From an uncultured Bacteroidota bacterium (GTDB lineage: Bacteria; Bacteroidota; Bacteroidia; JABEUT01): a stretch of DNA of 42,405 bases. Location of the stretch: the NCBI GenBank assembly GCA_903916255.1, contig CAIWVW010000114.1, forward strand, positions 1 through 42,405. The letters are read 5' to 3'. Each line of letters opens with the position of its first letter. Position 1 is the stretch's first letter. Below the pieces are notes generated by a model, which saw only the letters and a program-made list of their open reading frames with translations, searched no databases and was not told the origin of the DNA. The position numbers were made by a program, and so were the translations under genes. Below are positions 31,947 to 39,716 of the stretch, piece by piece.

Positions 31947-32023
31947 GTAGGGACATCACATGTGATGTCCCTACCAATTATTGTGGATATGGTTTGTAGG
32001 GACACGACATGTCGTGTCCCTAC
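31947..32023. repeat. Palindrome pair, unit 2
   Basis: Palindromes at 31947-31974 and 31996-32023, both perfect over 28 bp, with the same spacer as unit 1. Confidence 0.9.
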
Positions 32024-32025
32024 AA

Positions 32026-32087
32026 TAGCTATTGCGGAATCACAAAATAAAATACGGGCAGGGCAGCTTGTGGCAGCCGGGAATTTT
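32026..32087 (+). repeat. Boundary motif, copy 6
   Basis: Full-length copy, 154 bp after copy 5, with the divergent right end GTGGCAGCCGGGAATTTTT. Confidence 0.85.
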
Positions 32088-32099
32088 TGGGGTGCTAGC

Positions 32100-32176
32100 G
32101 TAGGGACATCACATGTGATGTCCGTACCAATTATTGTGGATATGGTTTGTAGGGACACGACATGTCGTGTCCTTAC
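32100..32176. repeat. Palindrome pair, unit 3
   Basis: Palindromes at 32100-32127 and 32149-32176, each with one mismatch, in tandem with unit 2 at a 153-bp period. Confidence 0.88.
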
Positions 32177-32178
32177 CA

Positions 32179-32237
32179 TAGCTATTGCAGAAATGCAAAA
32201 TAAAATACGGGCAAGGCAGCTTGGGGCAACTGGAAAT
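32179..32237 (+). repeat. Boundary motif, copy 7
   Basis: Full-length copy (GCAAGGCAGCTTGGGGCAAC variant) followed by element D, the same order as copy 3. Confidence 0.85.
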
Positions 32238-32302
32238 AAAATGTAAGCATTATGCGGGCACTGATTGCAAATCAGCGCCTACGGGGGGCAACTGGAAATT
32301 TT
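32238..32302. repeat. Element D, copy 2, with following half boundary motif
   Basis: Near-identical to copy 1, including CACTGATTGCAAATCAGCGC, and again followed by a repeated GGCAACTGGAAATTT (32287-32301). It marks the right end of the mosaic. Confidence 0.75.
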
Positions 32303-32349
32303 TTGGGCTTTATGTAAAAGGTACACTTTAAATACTAGTTAGCCCCAAG

Positions 32350-32378
32350 TTGGTGAATGGTAAAATTTTGTAAATTTG
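32350..32378 (+). promoter_or_regulatory. Candidate promoter of the 32402-32898 gene pair
   Basis: TTG at 32350-32352 and TAAATTTG at 32371-32378, 18 bp apart, fit the Bacteroidota two-box pattern, about 24 bp before the ATG at 32402. Confidence 0.6.
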
Positions 32379-32401
32379 TTGTTTAACCAATATTATAAAG
32401 T

Positions 32402-32626
32402 ATGACAATTTCTGAGATTTCTGATTTTATTGCTTACGAGCATGTGGACCGCAGTGGCAGGCTTCAAAAAGTTGCAATGCAAAATCAGGTTGGATTTATT
32501 GGTCGCATTCTGGCAGCTGACCAAAAAGAAGAATTAAAACAAGAAAATAAATGGGTCTTCAGACATGCAAGCGGAGACTTAATTGTATTAAATGGTGATG
32601 ATATTATTTCGATTAAAATTTCTTAA
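32402..32626 (+). CDS. Small hypothetical protein
   Basis: 74 aa, apparently cytoplasmic, without signal peptide or TM segment. A basic-aromatic N-terminal part (AYEHVDRSGRLQKVAMQNQVG) and a C-terminal strand-rich part (WVFRHASGDLIVLNGDDIIS) suggest a small beta-barrel-like fold; no family is recognised. It has its own promoter candidate and is followed after 20 bp by a second small gene, so the two are probably co-transcribed. The position just outside a repeat mosaic suggests accessory status. Confidence 0.55.
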   Translation: MTISEISDFIAYEHVDRSGRLQKVAMQNQVGFIGRILAADQKEELKQENKWVFRHASGDLIVLNGDDIISIKIS

Positions 32627-32646
32627 GCGGTTATTAATCAAATAAT

Positions 32647-32898
32647 ATGGAACATCAATTTATTGGAAACTCGAAATTTATTGGTAATCATCAGTACCAG
32701 ATTTACGTAAAATTGTTGCCTGAAAATGAAACGGAAAAGCAAGCAATTATTAATGTACAAACATATAAAGCTACAGATGAAGAGAGAGAAATAGTGGATG
32801 GCTATTTAATTAATCTTATTTTAAAAATGGGACATTCTCCAATGCCATCTCATATCATTGGGGATTCTGTGTTTAAAATAATCTATGTAGATGTTTAA
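32647..32898 (+). CDS. Small hypothetical protein
   Basis: 83 aa, no signal peptide or TM segment. The sequence alternates strands (HQYQIYVKLLP, KQAIINVQTYKA) and one helix (TDEEREIVDGYLINLILKMGH). No recognisable domain. It is probably translated with the gene 20 bp upstream. It could be a phage- or mobile-element-type accessory protein, but nothing shows this directly. Confidence 0.5.
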   Translation: MEHQFIGNSKFIGNHQYQIYVKLLPENETEKQAIINVQTYKATDEEREIVDGYLINLILKMGHSPMPSHIIGDSVFKIIYVDV

Positions 32899-32987
32899 TT
32901 AATATAGTCAATAATGGGTATAATGGTTTTATATCTTTAAAATGTGATTTCTGTTGCTTGAAATGCTTAGTCTACAGATACCAAGAT

Positions 32988-33818
32988 TTATTTTATCTTT
33001 ATTATATCAGGTAGATTTTTTTCGTAAAAAGCCATTCTTGTCTTTAGATAATCTTGAAAGACATTAAATTTCGGATCACTAATGTCATAGTAATCTCCAT
33101 AACAATAGAAATGTAAGAAATTTAATATTTCAAGAACTTCATTTTTACTCATTGATTGATGTAATGAAGTTTGAATGGGTATTACTACTAATCGCAATTT
33201 TTCTTCCGACTTATCCTCCAAATCAGTTTTAGGTCTCCAGTAATCAAAATCTAATTCATACGTCTTTAGATTAAGCTTCTGCGCGCATGATTTGAATAGT
33301 TGCATCTTTTCCCCATCACGTTTGCCAATTTCAAGCTCATAAACAAGTAATTTACATTTGTGCTTTTTATGAATGATAGAATTCAATTTCTCAATAAGCT
33401 TTATTGTAGAGTATCTTACGGCTTCTCCGGCTTTTTCAGTTGCTTCTTTTGTTCGACCTATATAACCAATTATACCATATTCTAAGGTAGGATAATAGTA
33501 ACATGCCATAAATCCAATAGGCGCATTGTTATAATATGCTATTAAGGTAATGTTATGTGCTTGGACATGTTTTTTTTCATTATTGGGGTCTTCAACGGCA
33601 TCTAACAATTCTTCGGCAGTATAATTTGTGCCATCATCTGGAAAGGTTTCATTGTACAATTTAGTGAAATCTTCAACGCCTACTGGATCATCGAATTTAA
33701 GTTCAGTTACTCTAATTTGCCATTCAATTAATTTTCCTTTAGTAAAGGGCTTGATAAGAAATCCCAATCCCTTTAGTATTGTATCCTTGAAAGGCATTAA
33801 AATTGTAAGTATTGCCAT
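32988..33818 (-). CDS. GNAT-like acetyltransferase domain protein
   Basis: 276 aa. The central part matches a GNAT fold: LYNETFPDDGTNYTAEELLDAV, LIAYYNNAPIGFMACYYYP (beta4-like), then GYIGRTKEATEKAGEAVRYSTIKLIEKL, the acetyl-CoA-binding helix region with a weak Q/RxxGxG/A motif. A hydrophobic N terminus (ILTILMPFKDTILKGLGFLI) could be a membrane anchor. The C-terminal third is not recognised. Assigned with caution; catalytic activity is not certain. The gene follows dnaK on the same strand after a terminator, so it is not part of its transcript. Confidence 0.55.
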   Translation of the reverse strand: MAILTILMPFKDTILKGLGFLIKPFTKGKLIEWQIRVTELKFDDPVGVEDFTKLYNETFPDDGTNYTAEELLDAVEDPNNEKKHVQAHNITLIAYYNNAPIGFMACYYYPTLEYGIIGYIGRTKEATEKAGEAVRYSTIKLIEKLNSIIHKKHKCKLLVYELEIGKRDGEKMQLFKSCAQKLNLKTYELDFDYWRPKTDLEDKSEEKLRLVVIPIQTSLHQSMSKNEVLEILNFLHFYCYGDYYDISDPKFNVFQDYLKTRMAFYEKNLPDIIKIK

Positions 33819-33839
33819 TAGTATCTTAGGTTTGAAATT

Positions 33840-33871
33840 GAAAACCCCCGCATTTCTGCGAGGGTTTTTTA
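33840..33871. terminator. Terminator downstream of dnaK
   Basis: AAAACCCCCGCA and TGCGAGGGTTTTTT form an 11-bp stem around TTTC, with a U-tract on the plus strand and A/T flank on the minus, i.e. probably bidirectional. It lies between the dnaK stop (33905) and the next gene's start (33818). Confidence 0.8.
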
Positions 33872-33904
33872 TTAATTTTTCACTTTTCGTTTTTCACTCT
33901 TCAC

Positions 33905-35839
33905 TTATTTCTTATCGTCCTTCACCTCTTCAAAGTCTACATCGGTTACTTCCTTGTCCGCCGTAGCTCCAGCGGAGGAGGATTGTCCGCCTTCTGCGTT
34001 AGGTGCTCCGTTGGCACCATCTGCTCCCGGTTGGGCGGCTTGGGTAGCCTTGTACATTTCTTCGGAGGCGTTTTGCCATGCGGTGTTTAATTCACCCATG
34101 GTAACATCTATACGGGCGAGGTCTTTTGCTTTGTGAGCTTCTTTCAAGCCATCCAATGCTTTGATAATAGCTTCTTTCTTATCTGCAGAGAGTTTATCTC
34201 CGTAGTCTTTCAGTTGCTTATCGCTTTGGAAGATGAGGGCATCAGCACCGTTTATCTTGTCGGTTTCTTCCTTGGCTTTCTTATCAGCTTCCGCATTGGC
34301 AGCTGCTTCTTCTTTCATACGTTTTATTTCAGCTTCGCTTAATCCGCTGGCTGCTTCAATACGTATGTGTTGAGATTTGCCTGTTGCCTTGTCTTTTGCC
34401 GATACGTTCACAATTCCGTTCGCATCAATATCAAAGGTCACTTCAATTTGAGGTGTGCCACGCATTGCCGGTGGAAGACCATCTAATGTAAAGCGGCCAA
34501 TGGTACGGTTATCTTTTGCCATCGGGCGTTCGCCTTGCAGCACATGTATCTCAACCGAAGGCTGGTTATCAGCAGCGGTAGAAAAGGTTTCCGATTTGCG
34601 CGATGGTATGGTAGTGTTCGATTCAATCAACTTGGTAAACACACCTCCCAGGGTTTCAATACCCAATGAAAGCGGGGTTACGTCAAGCAATAACACGTCT
34701 TTAATTTCGCCTGTCAATACAGCGCCTTGTATGGCTGCACCTACTGCCACAGCTTCATCCGGATTTACACCTTTGCTCGGTGTCTTTCCGAAGAATTTTT
34801 CTACAATGGCTTGTATAGCAGGTATACGGGTTGAACCACCTACGAGAATTACTTCGTCAATGTCTTTGTTGGTAAGGCCTGCATCCTTCATAGCTTTTTC
34901 GCATGGAGCGATACAAGCCTGGATTAAACTGTCGCAAAGGCTTTCAAATTTTGCTTTTGTTAAAGTCTTAACCAAGTGCTTTGGCATACCATCAACCGGC
35001 ATAATATAAGGCAGGTTAATTTCGGTAGAAGTAGAACTGGAAAGTTCAATCTTGGCTTTTTCAGCAGCTTCTTTCAAGCGTTGCAAAGCCATAGGGTCCT
35101 TGCGGAGGTCCAGGCCTTCATCTTTCTTGAATTCATCTGCCAGCCAGTCCACAATCTTCTGGTCGAAGTCATCACCACCTAAGTGGGTGTTACCGTTGGT
35201 CGATTTTACTTCAAATACGCCGTCGCCTAATTCCAATATAGATATATCGAATGTTCCACCACCTAAGTCGAACACCGCTATTTTCATGTTTTTATGTTTC
35301 TTGTCGAGGCCATAAGCCAAAGCGGCTGCGGTAGGCTCGTTTATAATACGACGAACCTTGAGGCCTGCAATTTCTCCGGCTTCTTTGGTAGCCTGGCGTT
35401 GTGCATCGTTAAAGTATGCAGGTACAGTGATAACTGCTTCGGTAACTTCATGTCCCAGGTAATCTTCAGCGGTTTTCTTCATCTTCTGAAGAATCATAGC
35501 CGATATTTCCTGCGGAGAATACTTGCGGTCGTCAATCTGTACTTTAGGTACGTTACCTTCATTTACTACAGTATATGGTACCCGTTTCATTTCGTCGGTC
35601 ACTTCGCTCATGTTGTGCCCCATAAACCTCTTGATGGAGGCAACGGTCTTTTTGGCGTTGGTTATCGCCTGTCTTTTGGCAGGGTCGCCCACTTTACGTT
35701 CGCCGTTTTCTACAAAGGCTACAATAGATGGGGTTGTACGTCTGCCCTCGCTGTTAGCTATTACGGTAGGCTCGCTGCCTTCCATTACCGCCACGCACGA
35801 GTTGGTTGTTCCTAAGTCTATTCCAATGATTTTGCTCAT
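33905..35839 (-). CDS. dnaK: Molecular chaperone DnaK (Hsp70)
   Basis: ATP-driven chaperone. The 644-aa product has [14 protein letters not shown] (4-17), the ATPase signatures [15 protein letters not shown] (about 190-204) and [14 protein letters not shown] (about 334-347), the substrate-binding domain ([20 protein letters not shown]), and the conserved C-terminal end [12 protein letters not shown]. The length is normal and the start at 35839 gives the standard [10 protein letters not shown]. dnaJ and grpE are not next to it, as is common in Bacteroidota. The upstream region has a sigma-54-like promoter overlapping a palindrome (35886-35937). Confidence 0.98.
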   Translation of the reverse strand: MSKIIGIDLGTTNSCVAVMEGSEPTVIANSEGRRTTPSIVAFVENGERKVGDPAKRQAITNAKKTVASIKRFMGHNMSEVTDEMKRVPYTVVNEGNVPKVQIDDRKYSPQEISAMILQKMKKTAEDYLGHEVTEAVITVPAYFNDAQRQATKEAGEIAGLKVRRIINEPTAAALAYGLDKKHKNMKIAVFDLGGGTFDISILELGDGVFEVKSTNGNTHLGGDDFDQKIVDWLADEFKKDEGLDLRKDPMALQRLKEAAEKAKIELSSSTSTEINLPYIMPVDGMPKHLVKTLTKAKFESLCDSLIQACIAPCEKAMKDAGLTNKDIDEVILVGGSTRIPAIQAIVEKFFGKTPSKGVNPDEAVAVGAAIQGAVLTGEIKDVLLLDVTPLSLGIETLGGVFTKLIESNTTIPSRKSETFSTAADNQPSVEIHVLQGERPMAKDNRTIGRFTLDGLPPAMRGTPQIEVTFDIDANGIVNVSAKDKATGKSQHIRIEAASGLSEAEIKRMKEEAAANAEADKKAKEETDKINGADALIFQSDKQLKDYGDKLSADKKEAIIKALDGLKEAHKAKDLARIDVTMGELNTAWQNASEEMYKATQAAQPGADGANGAPNAEGGQSSSAGATADKEVTDVDFEEVKDDKK

Positions 35840-35885
35840 TTCTATTTATTTTTCGGTTTATAATTTATGTTCTATTAAAGTACTT

Positions 35886-35903
35886 ATCAATTAGTGTGCC
35901 AAA
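35886..35903 (-). promoter_or_regulatory. Candidate sigma-54-type promoter of dnaK
   Basis: On the minus strand TTGGCACACTAATTGAT resembles the -24/-12 pattern TGGCACg-N4-TTGCw; it deviates at one base in the -24 part and in the last C of the -12 part. The predicted start would leave a leader of about 37 nt. Sequence-based only. Confidence 0.45.
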
Positions 35904-35937
35904 ATGGCAGGGGAGGGGGTACTGACAAAATGGCAGT
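35897..35937. promoter_or_regulatory. Twin palindromes upstream of dnaK, possible regulator sites
   Basis: TGCCAAAATGGCA (35897-35909) is a perfect palindrome with arms TGCCA and TGGCA. ACTGACAAAATGGCAGT (35921-35937) is a near-palindrome of the same type with one mismatched pair. The first overlaps the -24 element of the candidate promoter and the second lies about 20 bp further upstream, as for an activator or heat-shock regulator. Confidence 0.5.
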
Positions 35938-35938
35938 A

Positions 35939-35975
35939 TTACCCTAACCCTTCCCTTACCCATATTGGGGAAGGC
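35939..35975. repeat. Partial P-like repeat
   Basis: TTACCCTAACCCTTCCC followed by a CCATATTGGGGAAGG half, similar to the palindromic element P (29765-29841), without its right part. Confidence 0.55.
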
Positions 35976-36062
35976 GTTACATCTTCCTATAAACCAAGTT
36001 ATTGCGAGGAACGAAGCAGTCTCTGTCCTCACTTTTCACTTTCTCCTTTTCACTTTTAACTG

Positions 36063-36116
36063 ATTTGGGCGTGCCCCCATGCCAAAGCGCAAGGGGTCGG
36101 GCTTTCCGTTACAAGT
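36063..36116. repeat. Interspersed repeat, GGGCGTGCCCC...GGGTCGGGC family
   Basis: GATTTGGGCGTGCCCCC and AAGGGGTCGGGCTTTCCG lie 15 bp apart in the gap between dnaK and the Imm26-like gene. The type is frequent in Bacteroidota intergenic DNA (recalled from general knowledge); its role is unknown. Confidence 0.5.
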
Positions 36117-36153
36117 CCGCAGGCAATTAAAACCAATTAGAAAACTTTATAGC

Positions 36154-36906
36154 TTACCATTTCCTGTCCCTGTCGTCAAATTCGGGAAGTCCAGCCGCCT
36201 TAACGATTTCATCAAAAAATGAAAGTATTTGTTCTCTTTCCGGCGTTTCGATAAAACCTTCGTTGTCTTCATCCAGGGTATTTAGTTTGAGGATTCCTTC
36301 CCCTAATATTTTTGAAATTTGTTCAGCAGATGGATTTCCTTCGAGGGCCAGCAAATTCTTTACAAGGTTCAACAAAATCGAATTAACCCTACCTTTCAAT
36401 CCCTCATCAACTCCGGATACATGGAAAGGGGTTTTATCGAGTAATTTTTCGAGGTCTTTCCGGTTGAATTCTTTCCCGGCAGGTTGCAATTGTTTTTTTA
36501 GGAATTCATTAATTTCATCAGTACTGGTCCCGGTATATTTTTCCCAATAATTTTTTTTCAGATTCGAACTTATAAGTGCATTCCGGAATCTTTTTTTCTC
36601 ATCATTTGACAGCGGAATATTTCCCACATAAATAATATCCCCGGGAATATCCTCCGTATTATAAAATGCAAGTATATGATGTTCCTTACCTTGCAGGTTA
36701 TTAACGTACAGGTTTTTCTCCGGCTCCAAATCAGTTAATGATGGAAGTTCTGACAAGATGCGTTGGCAAACAACAAACATGTAGGCATTATCGCCATATT
36801 GCTTTTTCTGCCAATCCTTTTCTACCTTGTTCACTACCCTGAACAATCCGAATCTCCCATCGGGAAGAGGTTTGGCAAAAATGTCGCCAAGGTTAATAGT
36901 GCTCAT
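36154..36906 (-). CDS. Imm26-like N-terminal domain protein, function unknown
   Basis: 250 aa. The first 40 residues (NLGDIFAKPLPDGRFGLFRVV) resemble the opening of Imm26 immunity proteins of polymorphic toxin systems. The middle and C-terminal parts (KTPFHVSGVDEGLKGRVNSI, then LNLVKNLLALEGNPSAEQIS and the end DDRDRKW) are not recognised. No toxin gene is seen next to it. The call is tentative. It is separated from dnaK by the repeats and from the ArsR operon by its divergent promoter region. Confidence 0.45.
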   Translation of the reverse strand: MSTINLGDIFAKPLPDGRFGLFRVVNKVEKDWQKKQYGDNAYMFVVCQRILSELPSLTDLEPEKNLYVNNLQGKEHHILAFYNTEDIPGDIIYVGNIPLSNDEKKRFRNALISSNLKKNYWEKYTGTSTDEINEFLKKQLQPAGKEFNRKDLEKLLDKTPFHVSGVDEGLKGRVNSILLNLVKNLLALEGNPSAEQISKILGEGILKLNTLDEDNEGFIETPEREQILSFFDEIVKAAGLPEFDDRDRKW

Positions 36907-37027
36907 TTATATTCTGTTGTATATGTATATATGCGGGGATAAATGTACATTTTTATTTCTTTTTCTTAAAATTTTTATTGGTTGATTATCTATATTTTAC
37001 AGGAAGTATTTTAAAATTAATATGCGT

Positions 37028-37070
37028 AGTCAAATAACTTCATATATATTTGCAGTCAAATAGCTACATA
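37028..37070 (+). promoter_or_regulatory. Promoter and direct-repeat operator of the ArsR operon
   Basis: AGTCAAATAACTTCATA (37028-37044) and AGTCAAATAGCTACATA (37054-37070) are direct repeats (15 of 17 identical) with a 26-bp period. A TATATTTG box (37045-37052) lies exactly between them, and the ATG at 37071 follows immediately after the second. Binding of a repressor such as the encoded ArsR would block the promoter; the mRNA would have a very short leader. Confidence 0.6.
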
Positions 37071-37397
37071 ATGAATTTAAGACGCGACGTCTTTCAAGCC
37101 ATATCCGACCCCACCAGAAGGGCCATACTTACTTTAGTCGCCTCACAAGTGATGACGGCAGGTGCTATAGCCTCTAACTTTGATACAGCCAGGCCAACGG
37201 TTTCAAAACATTTGCAAATACTCACCGAGTGCCAATTGCTTCAACAAGAACAAAAGGGCAGGGAGGTTTATTACAACTTAAATCCAACTAAAATGCAAGA
37301 AATAGCAGACTTTATTGAACCATTCCGCAAAATGTGGGATGACAGGTATAATAAATTAGAAGCCGTTTTAAAAAACTTAAAAAAAGATGGAAAATAA
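37071..37397 (+). CDS. ArsR-family transcriptional regulator
   Basis: 108 aa with the winged-helix pattern: [17 protein letters not shown] (8-24), [23 protein letters not shown] (29-51, recognition helix) and [15 protein letters not shown] (wing). The metal-binding Cys pairs of ArsR proper are absent, as in the ArsR-AHSA1 type. The ATG at 37071 is preferred; a TTG at 37050 would extend it only by 7 codons into the promoter. It overlaps the following gene by 11 bp. It probably represses its own operon via the direct repeats at 37028-37070. Confidence 0.9.
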   Translation: MNLRRDVFQAISDPTRRAILTLVASQVMTAGAIASNFDTARPTVSKHLQILTECQLLQQEQKGREVYYNLNPTKMQEIADFIEPFRKMWDDRYNKLEAVLKNLKKDGK

Positions 37398-37881
37398 CAG
37401 CAAAACAGAATTTGTAACAGATTTACAAAACAAAAAAGTTACCATTACAAGAGCGTTTGATGCACCGCTTGAAAACGTTTGGCGCGCATGGACCGAAAAG
37501 GATTTATTGGACCAATGGTGGGCGCCTAAACCTTTCATTTCAAAAACAAAAGTTATGGATTTCAAAGTGGGCGGGCGAAGGTTTTACGCTATGGTAAGCC
37601 CTGAAGGGCAAGAGCATTGGTCTGTCCAAAAATATACTTCCATTAGCCCAAAAACCAATTTTAAAATGATGAATGCTTTTGCCGACAAGGATGAAAACCC
37701 CCAATTGCCGGGTTCCGATTGGGATGTGAATTTCAGCGAACAAAACGGTACGACAAAAGTGTACGTTATTATTACAAATGAATCCCTCGACCGTATGAAA
37801 ATGATGATTGAGATGGGCTTTGTGCAAGGGTTTACGGCTACACTTGAATTACTTGACGGATTGTTGAAAATGCAGCAATAA
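37387..37881 (+). CDS. SRPBCC/AHSA1-like protein
   Basis: 164 aa START/SRPBCC helix-grip fold: [31 protein letters not shown] (17-47) is the AHSA1 signature; the later [17 protein letters not shown] and [12 protein letters not shown] are typical. Such proteins bind hydrophobic ligands or act as Hsp90 co-chaperone-like folds; its ligand is unknown. The start overlaps the arsR stop, so the two are co-translated. It is a paralogue of the next gene. Confidence 0.88.
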   Translation: MENNSKTEFVTDLQNKKVTITRAFDAPLENVWRAWTEKDLLDQWWAPKPFISKTKVMDFKVGGRRFYAMVSPEGQEHWSVQKYTSISPKTNFKMMNAFADKDENPQLPGSDWDVNFSEQNGTTKVYVIITNESLDRMKMMIEMGFVQGFTATLELLDGLLKMQQ

Positions 37882-37905
37882 ATTAAATTTTAGAAAGCAA
37901 ATACT

Positions 37906-38382
37906 ATGGAACTGAAAACAAAAATAAATGCCGAAAACGGCAAGCATGACTTAATAGTAACAAGGGAATTTGATTTACCGGTTGAGCTTCTATTTAAGGC
38001 TCATGCAGAAGCGGAACTCCTTGAGCAATGGATGTCGAACCCGTATGCAACAGCAAAAATGCTAAAGTTTGAAGCCCGGAAGCATGGCAGTTATCAAGGG
38101 GAATCAACCGATGCAAATGGTAAGGTGGTGTTTCGCAGCAATGGAGTGTTCCATGAGTTTATCCCCAACAAAAAAATCATCCGTACATTTGAAATGGAGA
38201 GTATGCCGATGGGCGTACAACTCGAGATATATGATTTTGAAAAACTGACCGACAACACCAGCAAACTCACCATGCATACCATTTTTGAATCGGTTGCCTT
38301 ACGCGACCAACTGCTGAAAATGCCTTTTGCACAAGGCTTAAATATGGCGCACGACAGGATTCAGGAGGTTATGAGCAAATAA
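37906..38382 (+). CDS. SRPBCC/AHSA1-like protein, second copy
   Basis: 158 aa, same fold: VTREFDLPVELLFKAHAEAELLEQW (18-42), KHGSYQGESTDANGKVVFRSNG, LEIYDFEKLTDNTSKLTMHTIFESV and the helix LLKMPFAQGLNMAHDRIQEVM. It is the second member of the ArsR operon, 24 bp after the first SRPBCC gene. Ligand unknown. Confidence 0.87.
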   Translation: MELKTKINAENGKHDLIVTREFDLPVELLFKAHAEAELLEQWMSNPYATAKMLKFEARKHGSYQGESTDANGKVVFRSNGVFHEFIPNKKIIRTFEMESMPMGVQLEIYDFEKLTDNTSKLTMHTIFESVALRDQLLKMPFAQGLNMAHDRIQEVMSK

Positions 38383-38388
38383 AATACA

Positions 38389-38465
38389 ATGGAACGCGGA
38401 TGAGTATGATAAACAAGGATAAAATCATTTTTAATCTTAAGCAATCCGCGTCATCCGCGTTCCAT
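38389..38465. repeat. Inverted repeat, ATGGAACGCGGATGA family, copy 2
   Basis: ATGGAACGCGGATGA (38389-38403) and TCATCCGCGTTCCAT (38451-38465) are exact complements. It lies 7 bp after the second SRPBCC gene and may mark the end of that transcript. The first copy is at 22959-23058. Confidence 0.85.
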
Positions 38466-38500
38466 GTTCTACAGGTAATAACTCAAATTAAAAAAACACC

Positions 38501-39097
38501 ATGACATCAAGCAAACCAAACCCTAAAGTAGATTGGTTCTTTACCAAACCCACAAAATGGCAGGAAGAATACGGCAAATTGAGAACCATTGCCCTTGATT
38601 GCGGCCTGCGGGAGGAATTGAAATGGGGCAACCCTTGCTATACTACAGGAGATGACAAAAACGTTGTGCTGATTCATGGCTTTAAAGATTACTGCGCCTA
38701 TCTGTTTTTCAAAGGTTCGTTGATGAAAGATGAAAGTGGTATCCTTATCCAGCAAACCCCGAATGTGCAGGTGCCACGGCAGATACGGTTCACCAATACA
38801 AAGGAAATTACAAAACTGGCATCTACCCTGAAAGCCTACATTAAAGAGGCCATTGAATTGGAAAAATCAGGTGTGAAAGCCGAGTTGAAAAAAACTTCTG
38901 AATACAAAATGCCCGAAGAACTTCAACATAAATTAGAAGAAGACCCGGCTTTGAAAAAGGCTTTCTATGCATTAACGCCGGGGCGGCAACGGGGATATAT
39001 TTACACTATCTCACAAGCTAAGCAAGCCAAAACCAGAGAGGCGAAAGTTGAAAAATATATACCCTTAATTATGAATGGTAAAGGAATTGACGATTAG
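38501..39097 (+). CDS. YdeI/OmdA-like protein with DUF1801-type N-terminal part
   Basis: 198 aa, apparently cytoplasmic. The N-terminal half is a YdhG/DUF1801-like domain (WQEEYGKLRTIALDCGLREELKWGNPCYTT, then KDYCAYLFFKGSLMKDESG), and the C-terminal half is the YdeI-type end ALKKAFYALTPGRQRGYIYTI followed by SQAKQAKTREAKVEKYIPLI. Function unknown; the family is widespread in Bacteroidota next to SRPBCC and DoxX genes. A paralogue is at 41215-41793. Confidence 0.85.
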   Translation: MTSSKPNPKVDWFFTKPTKWQEEYGKLRTIALDCGLREELKWGNPCYTTGDDKNVVLIHGFKDYCAYLFFKGSLMKDESGILIQQTPNVQVPRQIRFTNTKEITKLASTLKAYIKEAIELEKSGVKAELKKTSEYKMPEELQHKLEEDPALKKAFYALTPGRQRGYIYTISQAKQAKTREAKVEKYIPLIMNGKGIDD

Positions 39098-39119
39098 AAA
39101 ATCAGGAGCAATATTAGCA

Positions 39120-39205
39120 GATATGCCACTAAATCACAAAAACACTAAAAAATCACATGCAAAATTTTTGTGGGGTTTGAAGATTTAGTGTTTTTGTGGC
39201 GAAAA
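39120..39205. repeat. Inverted repeat with CCACTAAATCACAAAAACAC arms
   Basis: The region 39124-39143 and the complementary stretch TTAGTGTTTTTGTGG (39186-39200) form an imperfect palindrome. It lies between the YdeI-like and DoxX-like genes; it may terminate transcription or be a dispersed repeat. Confidence 0.5.
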
Positions 39206-39240
39206 GTATTTTAACGGATTCTAAATAAAAAACAGAAATC

Positions 39241-39624
39241 ATGGAAAAACGTAATAAAATTATCTACTGGATTTTCACAGCATTATTCACCATTGGTATG
39301 TTCTCAAGCGGCCTGCAACAAATTTTCAGGCAAAAAGATATGGTCGATATGGTAAGCGCATTGGGTTACCCTATGTACTTCATGACCATACTGGGTGTTT
39401 GGAAAATTCTCGGTGTTATAGCTGTTCTTTTGCCGGGTTTTAAACTCTTGAAGGAATGGGCATACGCGGGTTTCTTCTTTGTTATGACCGGTGCATTAAT
39501 TTCCCACATAGCCTGTGGTGATTTTGGTGTAAAAGCAATGCTTGGCCCAATTTTTCAAACTCTATTTATTGTTTTATCTTGGTACTTTAGGCCGGCAAGC
39601 AGGAAGGTTCAGGTGGTGAGTTAA
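39241..39624 (+). CDS. DoxX-like membrane protein
   Basis: 127 aa with four TM segments: IIYWIFTALFTIGMFSSGL (8-26), YPMYFMTILGVWKILGVIAVLL (43-64), YAGFFFVMTGALISHIACG and MLGPIFQTLFIVLSWYF. The pattern SG..Q...D.......GYP.YF...LG..K.LGV is the DoxX-like family. Function unknown; possibly redox- or stress-related, by analogy only. The gene sits in the ArsR/SRPBCC/YdeI cluster, as in many Bacteroidota. Confidence 0.88.
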   Translation: MEKRNKIIYWIFTALFTIGMFSSGLQQIFRQKDMVDMVSALGYPMYFMTILGVWKILGVIAVLLPGFKLLKEWAYAGFFFVMTGALISHIACGDFGVKAMLGPIFQTLFIVLSWYFRPASRKVQVVS

Positions 39625-39716
39625 ATACATAATGGCTAACCGGTATCCTTCAACGCTTACCTTCTTTGTAGTTGGTTCAATACTAAAAATTCCTTAGTAT
39701 TGTATAAAATTAAAGT

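Noticed and set aside
30464-32176. CRISPR array
   Set aside because: Repeats are long palindromes in units of 153 bp with conserved spacers, not short direct repeats with unique spacers, and no cas genes are present.
31878-32246. An open frame across the palindrome-pair units
   Set aside because: It is built wholly from repeat sequence, with repeated peptide blocks (SHVMSLPIIVDMVCRDTTC and similar) and no start context; repeats of 153 bp, a multiple of three, keep the frame open by chance.
29746-32302. A true integron cassette array with attC sites
   Set aside because: No integrase is in the window, payload genes lie on both strands, and the boundary motif lacks the RYYYAAC/GTTRRRY core pair; kept only as a loose analogy.
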